NCBI GenBank assembly: GCA_029256185.1
Contig: JAQSYI010000002.1
Location: forward strand, 210,900 to 274,899
DNA from: Paenibacillaceae bacterium
GTDB lineage: Bacteria > Bacillota > Bacilli > Paenibacillales > NBRC-103111
Direction: 5' to 3'
Length of the DNA stretch: 64,000 bases
Shown: positions 26,305 through 33,868 of the stretch, in pieces
Position numbering within the stretch: position 1 is the first letter of the stretch
How the letters are laid out: the number at the start of each line of letters is the position of its first letter
The notes under the pieces: generated by a model
The model's database searches: none
Told to the model about the DNA's origin: nothing
The model's input: the letters and a program-made list of their open reading frames with translations, nothing else
Program-made: the position numbers and the translations under genes

Positions 26305-27218
26305 TGACGGCACAAACGCAAGGTACCGTCTTTGCGCTGGAACGGTGCTCGCTTCACGACGGACCGGGCTTGCGAACCACCGTTTTCCTGAAGGGCTGCC
26401 CTCTGCATTGTCTCTGGTGCCATAATCCGGAATCCCAATCGTATCTGCCTGAGCTGTATGATTTGCATGAAAAATGTGTCCTCTGCGGCAGCTGCGCAGC
26501 CGTCTGCAGTAAAGACTGTCACCGGATAGAGGACAACGTGCGTCACATCCAACGGAGCCGATGTGACGCCTGCGGGGATTGCACCCGGGCTTGTCCCCGG
26601 GCAGCGCTGGAAATCAAGGGCTATAGCGCCAAGGCAGAAGCGGTGATGGCCGTAGTGGAGGAGGACCGGGCTTTCTATGACGCGTCCGGCGGAGGAATGA
26701 CGGTTTCCGGAGGAGAGCCGATGGCCCAGTTTGAATTTACGAAGACGCTGCTCTCTCTGGCAAAGGCAGCCGGCATTCATACATGCATTGAAACCAGCGG
26801 TTTTGCTCCCGTTGACAGATGGCAGCGGATCAAGGAGACTACCGATCTTATTCTGTTTGACTTCAAAGAAAGTGATCCGGGCCAGCACCTGCTTTACACC
26901 GGGGCCCGTCTGAATATCATCCTGAACAGCTTGTACGAGTTGGAACGGCTGGGGGCTCCGGTCATCCTGCGCTGTCCGCTGATTCCGGGAATAAACGACA
27001 GGACGGATCACCTGCATGCAATCGCCGCGCTGGCAGGCAAGCTCCGGAATATCACGGAGATCAACGTCATGCCCTACCATCCCATGGGCAAATCCAAGAG
27101 TCATCGAATCGGCAGATTGTATCCGCTGGAGGAAACCGGCTATGCCGAGCAGGCGCAGTGGGAGGAATGGATCCGGCAGATTCAGGAGAGAACCGGCGTT
27201 CCGGTAAAAAAAGGGTAA
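26304..27218 (+). CDS. Glycyl-radical enzyme activating protein (radical SAM)
   Basis: Installs the glycyl radical on the preceding enzyme using S-adenosylmethionine and a 4Fe-4S cluster. The radical SAM motif is CPLHCLWCH (CX3CX2C) near residue 34. Between it and the barrel is a ferredoxin-like insert with two Cys sets: CVLCGSCAAVCSKDC and CDACGDCTRACPR. Later blocks include GGGMTVSGGEPMAQ, the SAM-binding region, ETSGFAP, and INVMPYHPMGKSK. Two extra clusters are typical of activases for non-PFL glycyl-radical enzymes. The start overlaps the enzyme's stop by one base. It ends tail-to-tail with the VOC gene with no gap. Confidence 0.93.
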   Translation: MTAQTQGTVFALERCSLHDGPGLRTTVFLKGCPLHCLWCHNPESQSYLPELYDLHEKCVLCGSCAAVCSKDCHRIEDNVRHIQRSRCDACGDCTRACPRAALEIKGYSAKAEAVMAVVEEDRAFYDASGGGMTVSGGEPMAQFEFTKTLLSLAKAAGIHTCIETSGFAPVDRWQRIKETTDLILFDFKESDPGQHLLYTGARLNIILNSLYELERLGAPVILRCPLIPGINDRTDHLHAIAALAGKLRNITEINVMPYHPMGKSKSHRIGRLYPLEETGYAEQAQWEEWIRQIQERTGVPVKKG

Positions 27219-27671
27219 TTATTTGTTACCGAGTTGTTCCGCCAAACCGATTAAAATCCCTTCGGTTCCACGAATGTAGCAGAGCCGATGCGAGTCCTGG
27301 TACTGAACCACTTCGCCAACGAGCTGAGCACCATGCTTAATCAGTCTGGATACCATTTCGTCAATGTCTTCAACGGCGAACATGACGCGTAGATAACCGA
27401 GGGCGTTTACAGGAGCAGTCCGGTGATCTGCTATAACAGGTGGAGTGAGGAATCGCGAAAGTTCAATTCGGCTGTGGCCATCCGGGGTAACCATCATAGC
27501 AATCTCTACCTTCTGAGAACCCAGCCCGGTTACACGGCCAGCCCATTCCCCTTCGACAGTGGCTCGCCCTTCGAGCTTCAAGCCAATCTCCTCGAAGAAA
27601 GAGATTGCGTCATCAAGGGATTCTACAACGATGCCGACATTGTCCATTCTTAGCAATTTGTTTGTTGTCAT
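27219..27671 (-). CDS. VOC family (glyoxalase/bleomycin-resistance-like) protein
   Basis: Small metal-dependent fold protein of 150 residues with two beta-alpha-beta-beta-beta halves. The opening LRMDNVGIVVESLDDAISFF and the later LRVMFAVEDIDEMVSRLIKH are the two repeat starts; the end YIRGTEGILIGLAEQLG supplies the last metal-ligand region. Role could be lyase, dioxygenase or antibiotic binding; sequence does not decide. AAGGAGA precedes the ATG. It stands at the left border of the cassette-like block and has host-like base composition, so I place it outside the block. Confidence 0.85.
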   Translation of the reverse strand: MTTNKLLRMDNVGIVVESLDDAISFFEEIGLKLEGRATVEGEWAGRVTGLGSQKVEIAMMVTPDGHSRIELSRFLTPPVIADHRTAPVNALGYLRVMFAVEDIDEMVSRLIKHGAQLVGEVVQYQDSHRLCYIRGTEGILIGLAEQLGNK

Positions 27672-27710
27672 CGTTTTATCTCCTTATGTGTTCAAATTAA
27701 TTTCCTTATA

Positions 27711-27736
27711 CGGCCCCGATGCGGTTAGGTGATGCC
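27711..27736 (-). repeat. attC-like repeat, left end only (site A)
   Basis: On the minus strand, GGCATCACCTAACCGCATCG followed by GGGCCG. It matches the left end of the sites at 29287 and 46427. The rest of the repeat is missing: the VOC gene's upstream region begins at once. This marks the left edge of the first cassette-like block. Confidence 0.55.
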
Positions 27737-27766
27737 GATGATGTCTTCAATAAATACTATCAAACT

Positions 27767-28222
27767 TTATTTTACCATTATCTCATTTATTAGTGGTTCT
27801 TCTGTTGAAACTACATCAATGATATGATTTAGACATGCTATACCATAGTGTTTATAGGGTCCTGGATAATCTTCTGATGCTATCGTACTTAATTGGATAT
27901 AATCAAGATATCTGGATTTTCTGTAAATTCTAAAAATGCGCCCTTCAAATTCTTCATAATCATCCCAAGCTGTAAACGATTCATTCCTAATAGAATAAGC
28001 TATGTATCTTTCAAATTTCAACTGTATTAGTGGTGATTCGCTATCAATATTTATAGAATAGACATCTTTAAGTTCAATATTTCCTAGTGCTATTGTCTCA
28101 GGGGTTTCACTTGTTAAAGATTTGCTAAACAAAAGTTTTAGTTCATTATCATAAGGCTCTTTGATTCCAACCATAAAAATATTTTTGAGATCCATCAAGT
28201 CCGTAAATTTCAGTTGACCCAC
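27767..28222 (-). CDS. Unknown cassette protein (151 residues)
   Basis: I do not recognise the family. It has no signal peptide or membrane segment. It is acidic and rich in aromatic residues, with WDDYEEFEGRIFRIYRKSRY and PYKHYGIACLNHIIDVV as the best-defined stretches. AT-rich, unlike the flanking host genes. The GTG at 28222 has no well-spaced ribosome site; an ATG nine codons later (28195) is an alternative. It begins 14 bp after the acetyltransferase stop, so the two may form one two-gene cassette. An immunity-type or sensory role is possible but not shown. Confidence 0.62.
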   Translation of the reverse strand: MGQLKFTDLMDLKNIFMVGIKEPYDNELKLLFSKSLTSETPETIALGNIELKDVYSINIDSESPLIQLKFERYIAYSIRNESFTAWDDYEEFEGRIFRIYRKSRYLDYIQLSTIASEDYPGPYKHYGIACLNHIIDVVSTEEPLINEIMVK

Positions 28223-28236
28223 CTTCTTTCTATGTA

Positions 28237-28689
28237 CTATTGTTCTTTAAATAAATGTATTTGTTTGAGCTTATCGTTTACTTCTATTGTTTTAAAATCC
28301 TTATAGCCGAGTTTTTTATAGAGGTACAAATTTTTGATACTTCGATGGCCAGTAAATATTTCATATCTCTTACATGACCCAAATTCCTGTTCCATATTGT
28401 TCATTAGACTGGTGCCTATCCGCCTATTTTGAAAACTGGGGTGAACAATTAATTTAGAAATATAACAAGTTCCTTCTTGTTCATAAGCTCTAACTGATCC
28501 TACGATTTGTCCGTCAATTTCAGCTTTTAAAAATATCATTCTATTCCATTCTTCTTCTATATCAGCAAGCGTTTGTTTTAGCGGTTTAATAGAAAAATCA
28601 TTGTAGATTTCAGCCTCGCTCCTAAATGATTGGTATTGTAGTGCCAATATATTTTCAAGATCTTCAACCGCTGCTCTTGATATGATCAT
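28237..28689 (-). CDS. GNAT family N-acetyltransferase
   Basis: Acetyl-CoA dependent transferase of 150 residues. Motif A, the CoA pyrophosphate loop, is CYISKLIVHPSFQNRRIGTS; motif B is GYKDFKTIEVNDKL. The N-terminal beta-alpha part starts MIISRAAVEDLENILALQYQ. Acceptor unknown; cassette-borne members are often drug- or peptide-modifying enzymes. AAGGA lies upstream of the ATG. The gene is AT-rich and bounded upstream by repeat site B. Confidence 0.85.
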   Translation of the reverse strand: MIISRAAVEDLENILALQYQSFRSEAEIYNDFSIKPLKQTLADIEEEWNRMIFLKAEIDGQIVGSVRAYEQEGTCYISKLIVHPSFQNRRIGTSLMNNMEQEFGSCKRYEIFTGHRSIKNLYLYKKLGYKDFKTIEVNDKLKQIHLFKEQ

Positions 28690-28724
28690 TTTATCCTTGT
28701 CCTTTCATATCACCTGGACTCTTA

Positions 28725-28822
28725 CAGATAACGTTGTGGTATTCGCGAACACACACTGGCTTAAGGCTCGTAAGTGCCGGGTCTGACGAACTTAGCCAGT
28801 ACAGGATTGTCTGCTGATTAGG
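28725..28822 (-). repeat. attC-like imperfect inverted repeat (site B)
   Basis: About 98 bp between two minus-strand genes. Left part holds CAGACAATCCTGTACTGGCT, right part CCTTAAGCCAGTG, which pairs with it apart from one bulge. The right end is TTCGCGAATACCACAACGTT. Close relative of the site at 46831-46930 in its left half and of the sites at 31258 and 46321 in its right end. Confidence 0.65.
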
Positions 28823-28840
28823 AAGCTTACGATTCCCTCC

Positions 28841-29122
28841 TTATAAAAAATCCTTATTTTCTTCCTGTAATTTCTTGAGTCTCTTCTTATGTGTCTTAGC
28901 ATTGCTACTTTCCTTCTTAGCAAATAATTCAAGTTTCTTAGTTTTTTCGAGTAGTTCTTCATTCTCTGTGCCTTAATCTAAATAGTCCTTTATTATCTTG
29001 TCAATCATTTTGTTGTATTTGAGTGTCTTTTCAGTTTCTTTCTTTATTTTACTCCGTTCCTCATCAACTGGATTCGAATAATTATGGACTCTGTTATATT
29101 TCCTTGTTTCATAATTTTTCAA
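28841..29122 (-). pseudogene. Small charged coiled-coil protein with an in-frame stop
   Basis: One frame of 94 codons from a TTG (GGAGGG 6 nt upstream) to TAA at 28841, interrupted by TAA at 28973-28975. The first half starts LKNYETRKYNRVHNYSNP and becomes Lys/Glu-rich (EERSKIKKETEKTLKYNKM). The second half continues in the same style (LLEKTKKLELFAKKESSNAK). The repeated charge pattern suggests one helical or coiled-coil protein broken by a nonsense mutation. No family recognised. It lies between repeat sites B and C, as a cassette gene would. Confidence 0.6.
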
Positions 29123-29199
29123 ACTAATCCCTCCGCCCTGAGATAATCCTATTATTGGTTAAAGCTATCTGGAAAGGGAAGGGAATTTTTGAATTCAAA

Positions 29200-29287
29200 C
29201 ATTTTGTCCTGAACCCGAGAACCTTAAGGAAGCACAGTTCCAGAAGCAAAACTGGTTCCCGTTCGGCCGCGAATGCGGTTAGGTTCA
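29200..29287 (-). repeat. attC-like imperfect inverted repeat (site C)
   Basis: Left end GTGAACCTAACCGCATTCGC, then GGCCG; centre GGAACCAG...CTGGAACTGTGCTTCC forms a stem; CCTTAAGGTTCTCGGGTTC follows. The left and central parts closely match site H at 46321-46427; the right end differs (GGTTCAGGACAAAATG), a variant also hinted at in sites G and K. Confidence 0.62.
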
Positions 29288-29381
29288 CAGGGTGATCTGC
29301 CTAATTCCACTTCTCCGAATAGTATCTTGCAGACCAAGGAAGCTTGTCCCCCGCGGCGTGAATAGGTTGTTAAGTGAAGTC
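29288..29381 (-). repeat. Degenerate attC-like site (site C') containing a gene stop codon
   Basis: Left end GACTTCACTTAACAACC overlaps the end of the kinase gene: its TAA stop is inside the TTAAC box. CACGCCGCGG and CTTCCTTGG follow, but no clear right end is present before site C begins. It may be a decayed site or the residue of an empty cassette. Confidence 0.45.
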
Positions 29382-29918
29382 ACTTGACAAACTTGAAATA
29401 ACAGAATTCATTATATCTTTATTGTTCTCTACTATTACAACTTTTGTGCTATGAGGTTTTAGACAATCAATAATTTCAGTTTTTATCTTCCTTTCAAATT
29501 TATGATTCCATTTAATCATTTTTATTAATCCTTTTAATGTTTGTTTGTAATTGGATTTTTCGGAGCCTATTCTTTGCTTAATAAATCTCGTTATTATTCT
29601 GAGATCTCTGAAATATGTATTTGGAGTTAAAAATATAATCCTATCTGCCAATGTGAAGCACTGGGATGTCCACGTATGATACACCCCTTCAACGATCCAA
29701 GATTCCTGACGAAGAATATTGTTTAGCAGTCTATCTCGTACTTCGGGTGGATTTTTCCCTGGATTCTCAACCGATCTATTCCACATTGCATTATCTAATT
29801 CGAAGTATGGGATATTGAATGTATCTGATAGCTGTTTAGCTAAATAGGTTTTACCGCTTCCGGTAGAGCCAATAATATGAACTCTCTTTGGAATCTTCAT
29901 CGGGTTTCTATTTCTCAT
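29370..29918 (-). CDS. P-loop kinase-like protein (AAA/FlaR topology-modulation type)
   Basis: 182 residues. Walker A is HIIGSTGSGKTYLAKQL near the N-terminus, with the following IPYFELDNAMW typical of adenylate-kinase-like proteins annotated as DNA topology modulators (FlaR). WIVEGVYHTW and ADRIIFLTPN give the Walker B/lid region; basic residues cluster around TRFIKQRIGSEKSNYKQT. It probably phosphorylates a small molecule; substrate unknown. AGGAG lies 8 nt before the ATG. AT-rich. The stop codon lies inside the left box of a repeat site. Confidence 0.82.
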   Translation of the reverse strand: MRNRNPMKIPKRVHIIGSTGSGKTYLAKQLSDTFNIPYFELDNAMWNRSVENPGKNPPEVRDRLLNNILRQESWIVEGVYHTWTSQCFTLADRIIFLTPNTYFRDLRIITRFIKQRIGSEKSNYKQTLKGLIKMIKWNHKFERKIKTEIIDCLKPHSTKVVIVENNKDIMNSVISSLSSDFT

Positions 29919-29953
29919 GACAATCGCTCCTGCTTCTCTTAAATCTTGGGCAC

Positions 29954-30157
29954 CTAATAGTACTTGACCACCCGGTTGTCACTACGTCCAGGTACATCAA
30001 GCCTTGTCGCATTCGCTACTCCAAGCTTGTAAACGCGTTGCTTGATGGCGGTTAGACGAGCCAGATTCTCCTTGTTGCCTTCATGCTCGGAATAGAGCAC
30101 CACATGCTTGCCATGCACGCGATTAGTCTGGCCAAGGCCTAAAACCTGAATGCGATG
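29954..30157 (-). pseudogene. Orphan 3' gene fragment inside the cassette block
   Basis: A GC-richer stretch unlike its neighbours. It encodes, without a start codon of its own, QVLGLGQTNRVHGKHVVLYS then EHEGNKENLARLTAIKQRVY, KLGVANATRLDVPGRSDNR and VVKYY before TAG at 29954. It is in frame with, and directly behind, the TAA of the kinase gene at 30158. The sequence reads like a genuine protein end, but I do not recognise the family. It may be a gene end captured from elsewhere. Confidence 0.45.
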
Positions 30158-30169
30158 TTATCGGATGTC
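30145..30169 (-). repeat. attC-like left end containing a gene stop codon (site D)
   Basis: GACATCCGATAACATCGCAT followed by TCAGG on the minus strand. The TAA of the kinase gene (30158-30160) is inside the TAAC box. The remainder of the repeat is replaced by an unrelated gene fragment. Confidence 0.5.
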
Positions 30170-30763
30170 ACTGCCTTCTTCGAATCCACTTTCAATTTGC
30201 TGTTTTTGAATATCAATATAATCATACACCATAGCGATTTCTTTCTCGTAATTGCTTCTGATTTCAAAAAACTTCTCTCCATATTTATTACATCTCGTTC
30301 TATATTCTTCATTTTCTTTCATATATTCTTTAATCCTGAATTCTGAAATATCCTCTGCCTTTAATTCTCCCCGGTCCTCAATAACACATCTGTTTTTTAT
30401 TATTTTTGTTTCATAATTCTCCTGAATATAACTGGTCGAGAATCCCAGAAATACTGGAATGATTTTGTCTCTATAGTTTTTTTCAAACTCTTTTAAATAA
30501 TGAGGCAGTATATAACATCCCTCCATAATGAGACTTTGCTTATTCTCGATATTCGTCATGATGATCCCCTTGATAATTGGCCATAGTCTGTCCCCAATTA
30601 CTTCAGTGCTATCCGTTGGAGTGAATCCACAATTGCTCATTCCTCTATAAATCCCCATTTTGAGATGATCTATTGAGAAATATGAAATCTTATATTTCTC
30701 CAGTAGATTTTGAGCCATATAAGTTTTACCCATATAACCACTTCCGCTTATCAAAATGATCAT
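30158..30763 (-). CDS. P-loop NTPase, kinase-like (201 residues)
   Basis: The N-terminal MIILISGSGYMGKTYMAQNL is a Walker A of the adenylate-kinase/Zeta type. SIDHLKMGIYRGM is a substrate-side helix, SLIMEGCYILPHYLKEF holds the region after Walker B, and IPVFLGFSTSYIQENY precedes a Lys/Glu-rich lid (EYRTRCNKYGEKFFEIRSNY). Proteins like this phosphorylate small metabolites, antibiotics or nucleotide sugars; the substrate cannot be inferred. GGGAGG precedes the ATG. Second P-loop kinase of the block, not a close copy of the first. Confidence 0.78.
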   Translation of the reverse strand: MIILISGSGYMGKTYMAQNLLEKYKISYFSIDHLKMGIYRGMSNCGFTPTDSTEVIGDRLWPIIKGIIMTNIENKQSLIMEGCYILPHYLKEFEKNYRDKIIPVFLGFSTSYIQENYETKIIKNRCVIEDRGELKAEDISEFRIKEYMKENEEYRTRCNKYGEKFFEIRSNYEKEIAMVYDYIDIQKQQIESGFEEGSDIR

Positions 30764-30804
30764 AATACTGATAACCTCCCTTCTTCAATTAACTCAGCTT
30801 CTCA

Positions 30805-31245
30805 TTATTTATCAGGATTTCCCCTTACTCTCATGGTTACACTTGGAAGTCTATTAAGCATAATCTCTATGAGTTCCTTTGATTGCTCCGTTCCATCCCA
30901 ACCTTGGTTCTCAATCATCGTCTTTACAATAAAGGGGGTAAATGCCTTCTGTATTCTCCAGTTTGTTATGTATTTAGAAGATGTTATTAAGACTGAATAG
31001 TTTTTACGTTTTCTTGTTTTTCCTATTACTTTAATTTCTTCATAGCCATCACCCCATAGTGCAGGAAAACAATACACTTTAGAACCAGGAGAGAATTTTT
31101 TGGTTCCTCGTTTTATTTCTTTTTCTGCACCATAAAATCGTTCATTAATAATGTTTCCTACTAAGCACCAAACAAAATCTATTCGAAGCTCCTGATCATC
31201 ATTATTTACACGCTTGGTTAATTCTTCTTTATCATCTTCAACCAT
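30805..31245 (-). CDS. Unknown cassette protein (146 residues)
   Basis: No family recognised. The start at 31245 follows GGAGGAGAGG; an upstream ATG at 31260 lies in the end of repeat site E. The protein is soluble and basic. SKVYCFPALWGDGYEEIKVI and GKTRKRKNYSVLITSSKYI followed by NWRIQKAF are its best-defined parts, suggesting a mixed beta fold. The C-terminus is LPSVTMRVRGNPDK. It starts directly behind a repeat site, as expected for a cassette gene. Confidence 0.65.
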   Translation of the reverse strand: MVEDDKEELTKRVNNDDQELRIDFVWCLVGNIINERFYGAEKEIKRGTKKFSPGSKVYCFPALWGDGYEEIKVIGKTRKRKNYSVLITSSKYITNWRIQKAFTPFIVKTMIENQGWDGTEQSKELIEIMLNRLPSVTMRVRGNPDK

Positions 31246-31257
31246 TTTCCTCTCCTC

Positions 31258-31342
31258 CATAATATTACGGTATTCACGAATTCAGAGGCTTAAGGAAGTT
31301 CGGAGCCAAGCTCTTGGCAGGGATTTCTTATAATATCGTTCT
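31258..31342 (-). repeat. attC-like imperfect inverted repeat (site E)
   Basis: Begins about 3 bp after the methyltransferase stop. It contains a perfect stem GCCAAGAGCTTGGC, then CTTCCTTAAGCCTCTG and the right end TTCGTGAATACCGTAATATT. The right end aligns with those of sites B, H and J. Confidence 0.62.
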
Positions 31343-31344
31343 CA

Positions 31345-32061
31345 TTACTTACTGCAAATCACATTCCCCTCTTCTTGAAACAGAACAATGAAACCCGCAG
31401 CTAATAGTTCCTCTCTGAGATCTTCTTTCCTCAAATGCCTTCTGTTTGGTATCCACCAGCTTTGATTTAAAAATATTGCATCCGGGTATTGCTCGGAAAA
31501 TGTAACCCGATCATAAACAACTCCTGTCTCTTCACAATAATAAGTATCCCCGCTATAGACACGATTGCCGTTGTAAATTGCTGTTGAAATAATATAATAG
31601 CCATTCTTCTTCATTGCTGATTTTATTAATGAATAGAGCTTTAACCTATCACAATCCGTAACTATGCTTTGAAGACAATAGTTATCCAATATTAAATCAT
31701 ATTCCTGATCTATCTCAGTTAATTCTAACAAATCCCGATTACTGTAATTAATGTTTAAATTACGCTCTTCAGCAATTGACCTTGCAAGTTCAATTGCCGT
31801 CGGTGATATATCAATGGCATCTACAACAAATCCTCGTTTCGCTAAAAAACAAGCTCCTGCACCTGTTCCGCAACCATATTCGAAAGCCTTGGATTTATCC
31901 GGAAATATTTGTATTATATCTAGTGCCCTCTCTAAAAATGACCTCATCATGAAATGATCAAAATTATACTTCGCAGGCTCATGATATTGATCCCAAGCCA
32001 ATATATTATCTCTCTTCATCTCTTGATAGGTGTTTTCATGTTCTTCAAAGTAATATTTCAT
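31345..32061 (-). CDS. Class I SAM-dependent methyltransferase
   Basis: About 238 residues from ATG 32061, which has AAGGAGA 8 nt upstream. Motif I is AFEYGCGTGAGACFLAKRGF with the acidic VDAIDISPTAIELA after it; DLILDNYCLQSIV is motif IV and KKNGYYIISTA the next strand. This is the small-molecule methyltransferase fold. The acceptor is unknown. Cassette gene between site E and the HAD gene. The 121-bp gap to the HAD stop contains no clear repeat copy, only AT-rich sequence with a CTTAAA core. Confidence 0.85.
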   Translation of the reverse strand: MKYYFEEHENTYQEMKRDNILAWDQYHEPAKYNFDHFMMRSFLERALDIIQIFPDKSKAFEYGCGTGAGACFLAKRGFVVDAIDISPTAIELARSIAEERNLNINYSNRDLLELTEIDQEYDLILDNYCLQSIVTDCDRLKLYSLIKSAMKKNGYYIISTAIYNGNRVYSGDTYYCEETGVVYDRVTFSEQYPDAIFLNQSWWIPNRRHLRKEDLREELLAAGFIVLFQEEGNVICSK

Positions 32062-32182
32062 CGCTGAAATTCTCCTTGTTAGAATACTATGACAGGCTGT
32101 TTTATCCTCCAAAAATATATTTAAGACTCTTCCCATACTTCCTGCTTTCTTACCCATTAATACGATGTTTACTTCGAAATAC

Positions 32183-32857
32183 TTACAAAGCCTTATATAA
32201 TTCCACTAATTCATTCAATTCCCTTATCATTGCATATGGTTTATATTCCTCTATTTCCCACTTATCTGCTCGTGTTATCCATATTCCCTTCATTCCAAAA
32301 TCCATGGCTCCCATAATATCATTCGTGGGATTGTCTCCAACAAACCACACTTCTGATGGAAGTATCCTCAGTTGCTCTAACGCTATTCTATAGATTCCTA
32401 TCTCTGGTTTTCTGATCCCCGCTTCCTCTGATATTACAATACATTCAAAATAGTCCTGAATCCCTAATACATCAATTTTTGCCCGCTGCATCTTTACTGT
32501 CCCATTCGTGATTATTCCCATTCGTACTTTATTTTCCAGGAAATAACTGAGACTCTCATACAAATATTTTTTTGGTTTTATACATTTTGGCATTTCTTCT
32601 CTGAAAAATGACACATATTCATTTACTCCCGGTGGAGTCGTCCAATTCAACTGAACCACTAACATATGATATACTTCCTGTTTATCCCGATAACCACCAT
32701 TGTCCGCTATTATACACGTATTCTTAATGAATCGAGCCTCATCTTCATAACAATTCGGGAAGTAGTGAGAAACAAATCGGTTCGCAAATTCTTCAATGGC
32801 TAAAGATCGATCTGTTAAAGTTTCATCCAAATCAAAAATGATCACCTTAGGCTTCAT
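32183..32857 (-). CDS. HAD family hydrolase (phosphatase)
   Basis: 224 residues. Catalytic motif I is IIFDLDETLTDRS (nucleophile and acid Asp pair). Motif II is in MGIITNGTVKMQ and motif III Lys in RKPEIGIYRIAL. Motif IV is VWFVGDNPTNDIMGA. The cap is helical, as in YjjG/phosphoglycolate-phosphatase relatives. Small phosphorylated metabolites are usual substrates. The end is LYKAL. AT-rich cassette gene. Confidence 0.87.
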   Translation of the reverse strand: MKPKVIIFDLDETLTDRSLAIEEFANRFVSHYFPNCYEDEARFIKNTCIIADNGGYRDKQEVYHMLVVQLNWTTPPGVNEYVSFFREEMPKCIKPKKYLYESLSYFLENKVRMGIITNGTVKMQRAKIDVLGIQDYFECIVISEEAGIRKPEIGIYRIALEQLRILPSEVWFVGDNPTNDIMGAMDFGMKGIWITRADKWEIEEYKPYAMIRELNELVELYKAL

Positions 32858-32886
32858 TTAATCCTATCCTCACATTAATTATTATA

Positions 32887-33086
32887 CATGTATCGCCTGA
32901 ATCCGCTTTCTAGAAATGCCAAAATAGTACGAACTTTCTATGCATAAAAACATGAGTAACAATATGATTGTCACCGTCGTAAGGTAAGCAAGGCATCAGG
33001 AACACACTTATTGCCTTTAATCCAATGGAAAGCAAGCATTCTAACAATACTGAATTAAAGAAACTCTTCAAGTTATCGGCGTCCTC
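32887..33086 (-). repeat. Long spacer with attC-like ends (site G)
   Basis: Left end GAGGACGCCGATAACTTGAA matches sites D and J. The right end, GGATTCAGGCGATACATG, resembles the GGTTCAGG variant of sites C and K. The ~200 bp between hold no gene; the interior is AT-rich without an obvious stem. It could be a long site or two fused site ends around a lost gene. Confidence 0.4.
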
Positions 33087-33109
33087 TTCGAACTAGCATT
33101 CCTGACAAC

Positions 33110-33553
33110 TTAATTATCAAGAAATTGTACTAATTCTGAAGCCTTCAAGTGTTTTGTTAACTTATCTAATTCAGGTGACCCGAACCAATCTATGTTTTCA
33201 CTACTTACTCCGTATTTTACTACATGAGTAATTGTAGATGGCGACATATAAATATTATGATGTACCATTGGCTTAACTATAGTATTTTCGCCTTCTCCCA
33301 CGTACTTTAATGTCAGAGTGCCCTCTTTAGCAAGTTCTGTATAGATGATCCATCCTACTTGAACAATATAAAATTCTGTTAAGCACTTGTGATAATGACT
33401 ATTCTGCCATTCTCCCACAGCAGTTCCTTCTGTTCGAATGTAAGAACTACCGTCTGAACAAGCAAGCCGAAATCGTCTTTCACCATTATCCATTATATGA
33501 TGCTTTGGTGTGATCCCTAGCAATCTGGCTTCTTCGTTTGTTAGTTCTCTCAT
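33110..33553 (-). CDS. Cupin-fold protein
   Basis: 147 residues with a central cupin barrel. The first cupin motif is WQNSHYHKCLTEFYIVQVGW, giving the His-x-His...Glu metal-site pattern; the second is KPMVHHNIYMSPSTITHVVK. Function may be isomerase, dioxygenase or binding; not decidable here. GGGGGATT precedes the ATG. It is the last gene of the block with a repeat end directly behind it. Confidence 0.78.
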   Translation of the reverse strand: MRELTNEEARLLGITPKHHIMDNGERRFRLACSDGSSYIRTEGTAVGEWQNSHYHKCLTEFYIVQVGWIIYTELAKEGTLTLKYVGEGENTIVKPMVHHNIYMSPSTITHVVKYGVSSENIDWFGSPELDKLTKHLKASELVQFLDN

Positions 33554-33603
33554 AATAATCCCCCATACTTATAAATGTTGGGATGCACGCCTTTACACAA
33601 AAT

Positions 33604-33840
33604 TCATTCAGAAGTAATTTTCTTGATTCCATATACTGTTATGAATGCATCTTCATTAAAGCCAAATTGTCTCTTGTATATTACATATTCCTTCTCACAA
33701 ATTTGTATGTTATCACCTGTACATAGTGTAGGTAAACTCACTTCAGTCTCTTGCTCAAAAATCAACTCTTTCTCTTCAAAAAATCTAGTAATAAAGCACT
33801 TAATGGGTTTAAATTGTGGTTCATATTTTTGATTTCTCAT
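33604..33840 (-). CDS. Unknown small protein (78 residues)
   Basis: No family recognised. The ATG at 33840 follows GGAG at good spacing; a longer frame to 33918 runs through the palindrome and is unlikely. MRNQKYEPQFKPIKCFITRF and EEKELIFEQETEVSL suggest a small beta barrel, perhaps transport- or phage-associated. It is 51 bp upstream of the cupin gene without a repeat between them, so its cassette status is uncertain. Confidence 0.5.
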   Translation of the reverse strand: MRNQKYEPQFKPIKCFITRFFEEKELIFEQETEVSLPTLCTGDNIQICEKEYVIYKRQFGFNEDAFITVYGIKKITSE

Positions 33841-33868
33841 TTGATCTGCTCCATTAGAAAAAATATAA

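Noticed and set aside
29370..30763. The two adjacent P-loop kinases as a toxin-antitoxin (Zeta-type) pair
   Set aside because: They are not translationally coupled, a gene fragment and a repeat end lie between them, and neither looks like an antitoxin.
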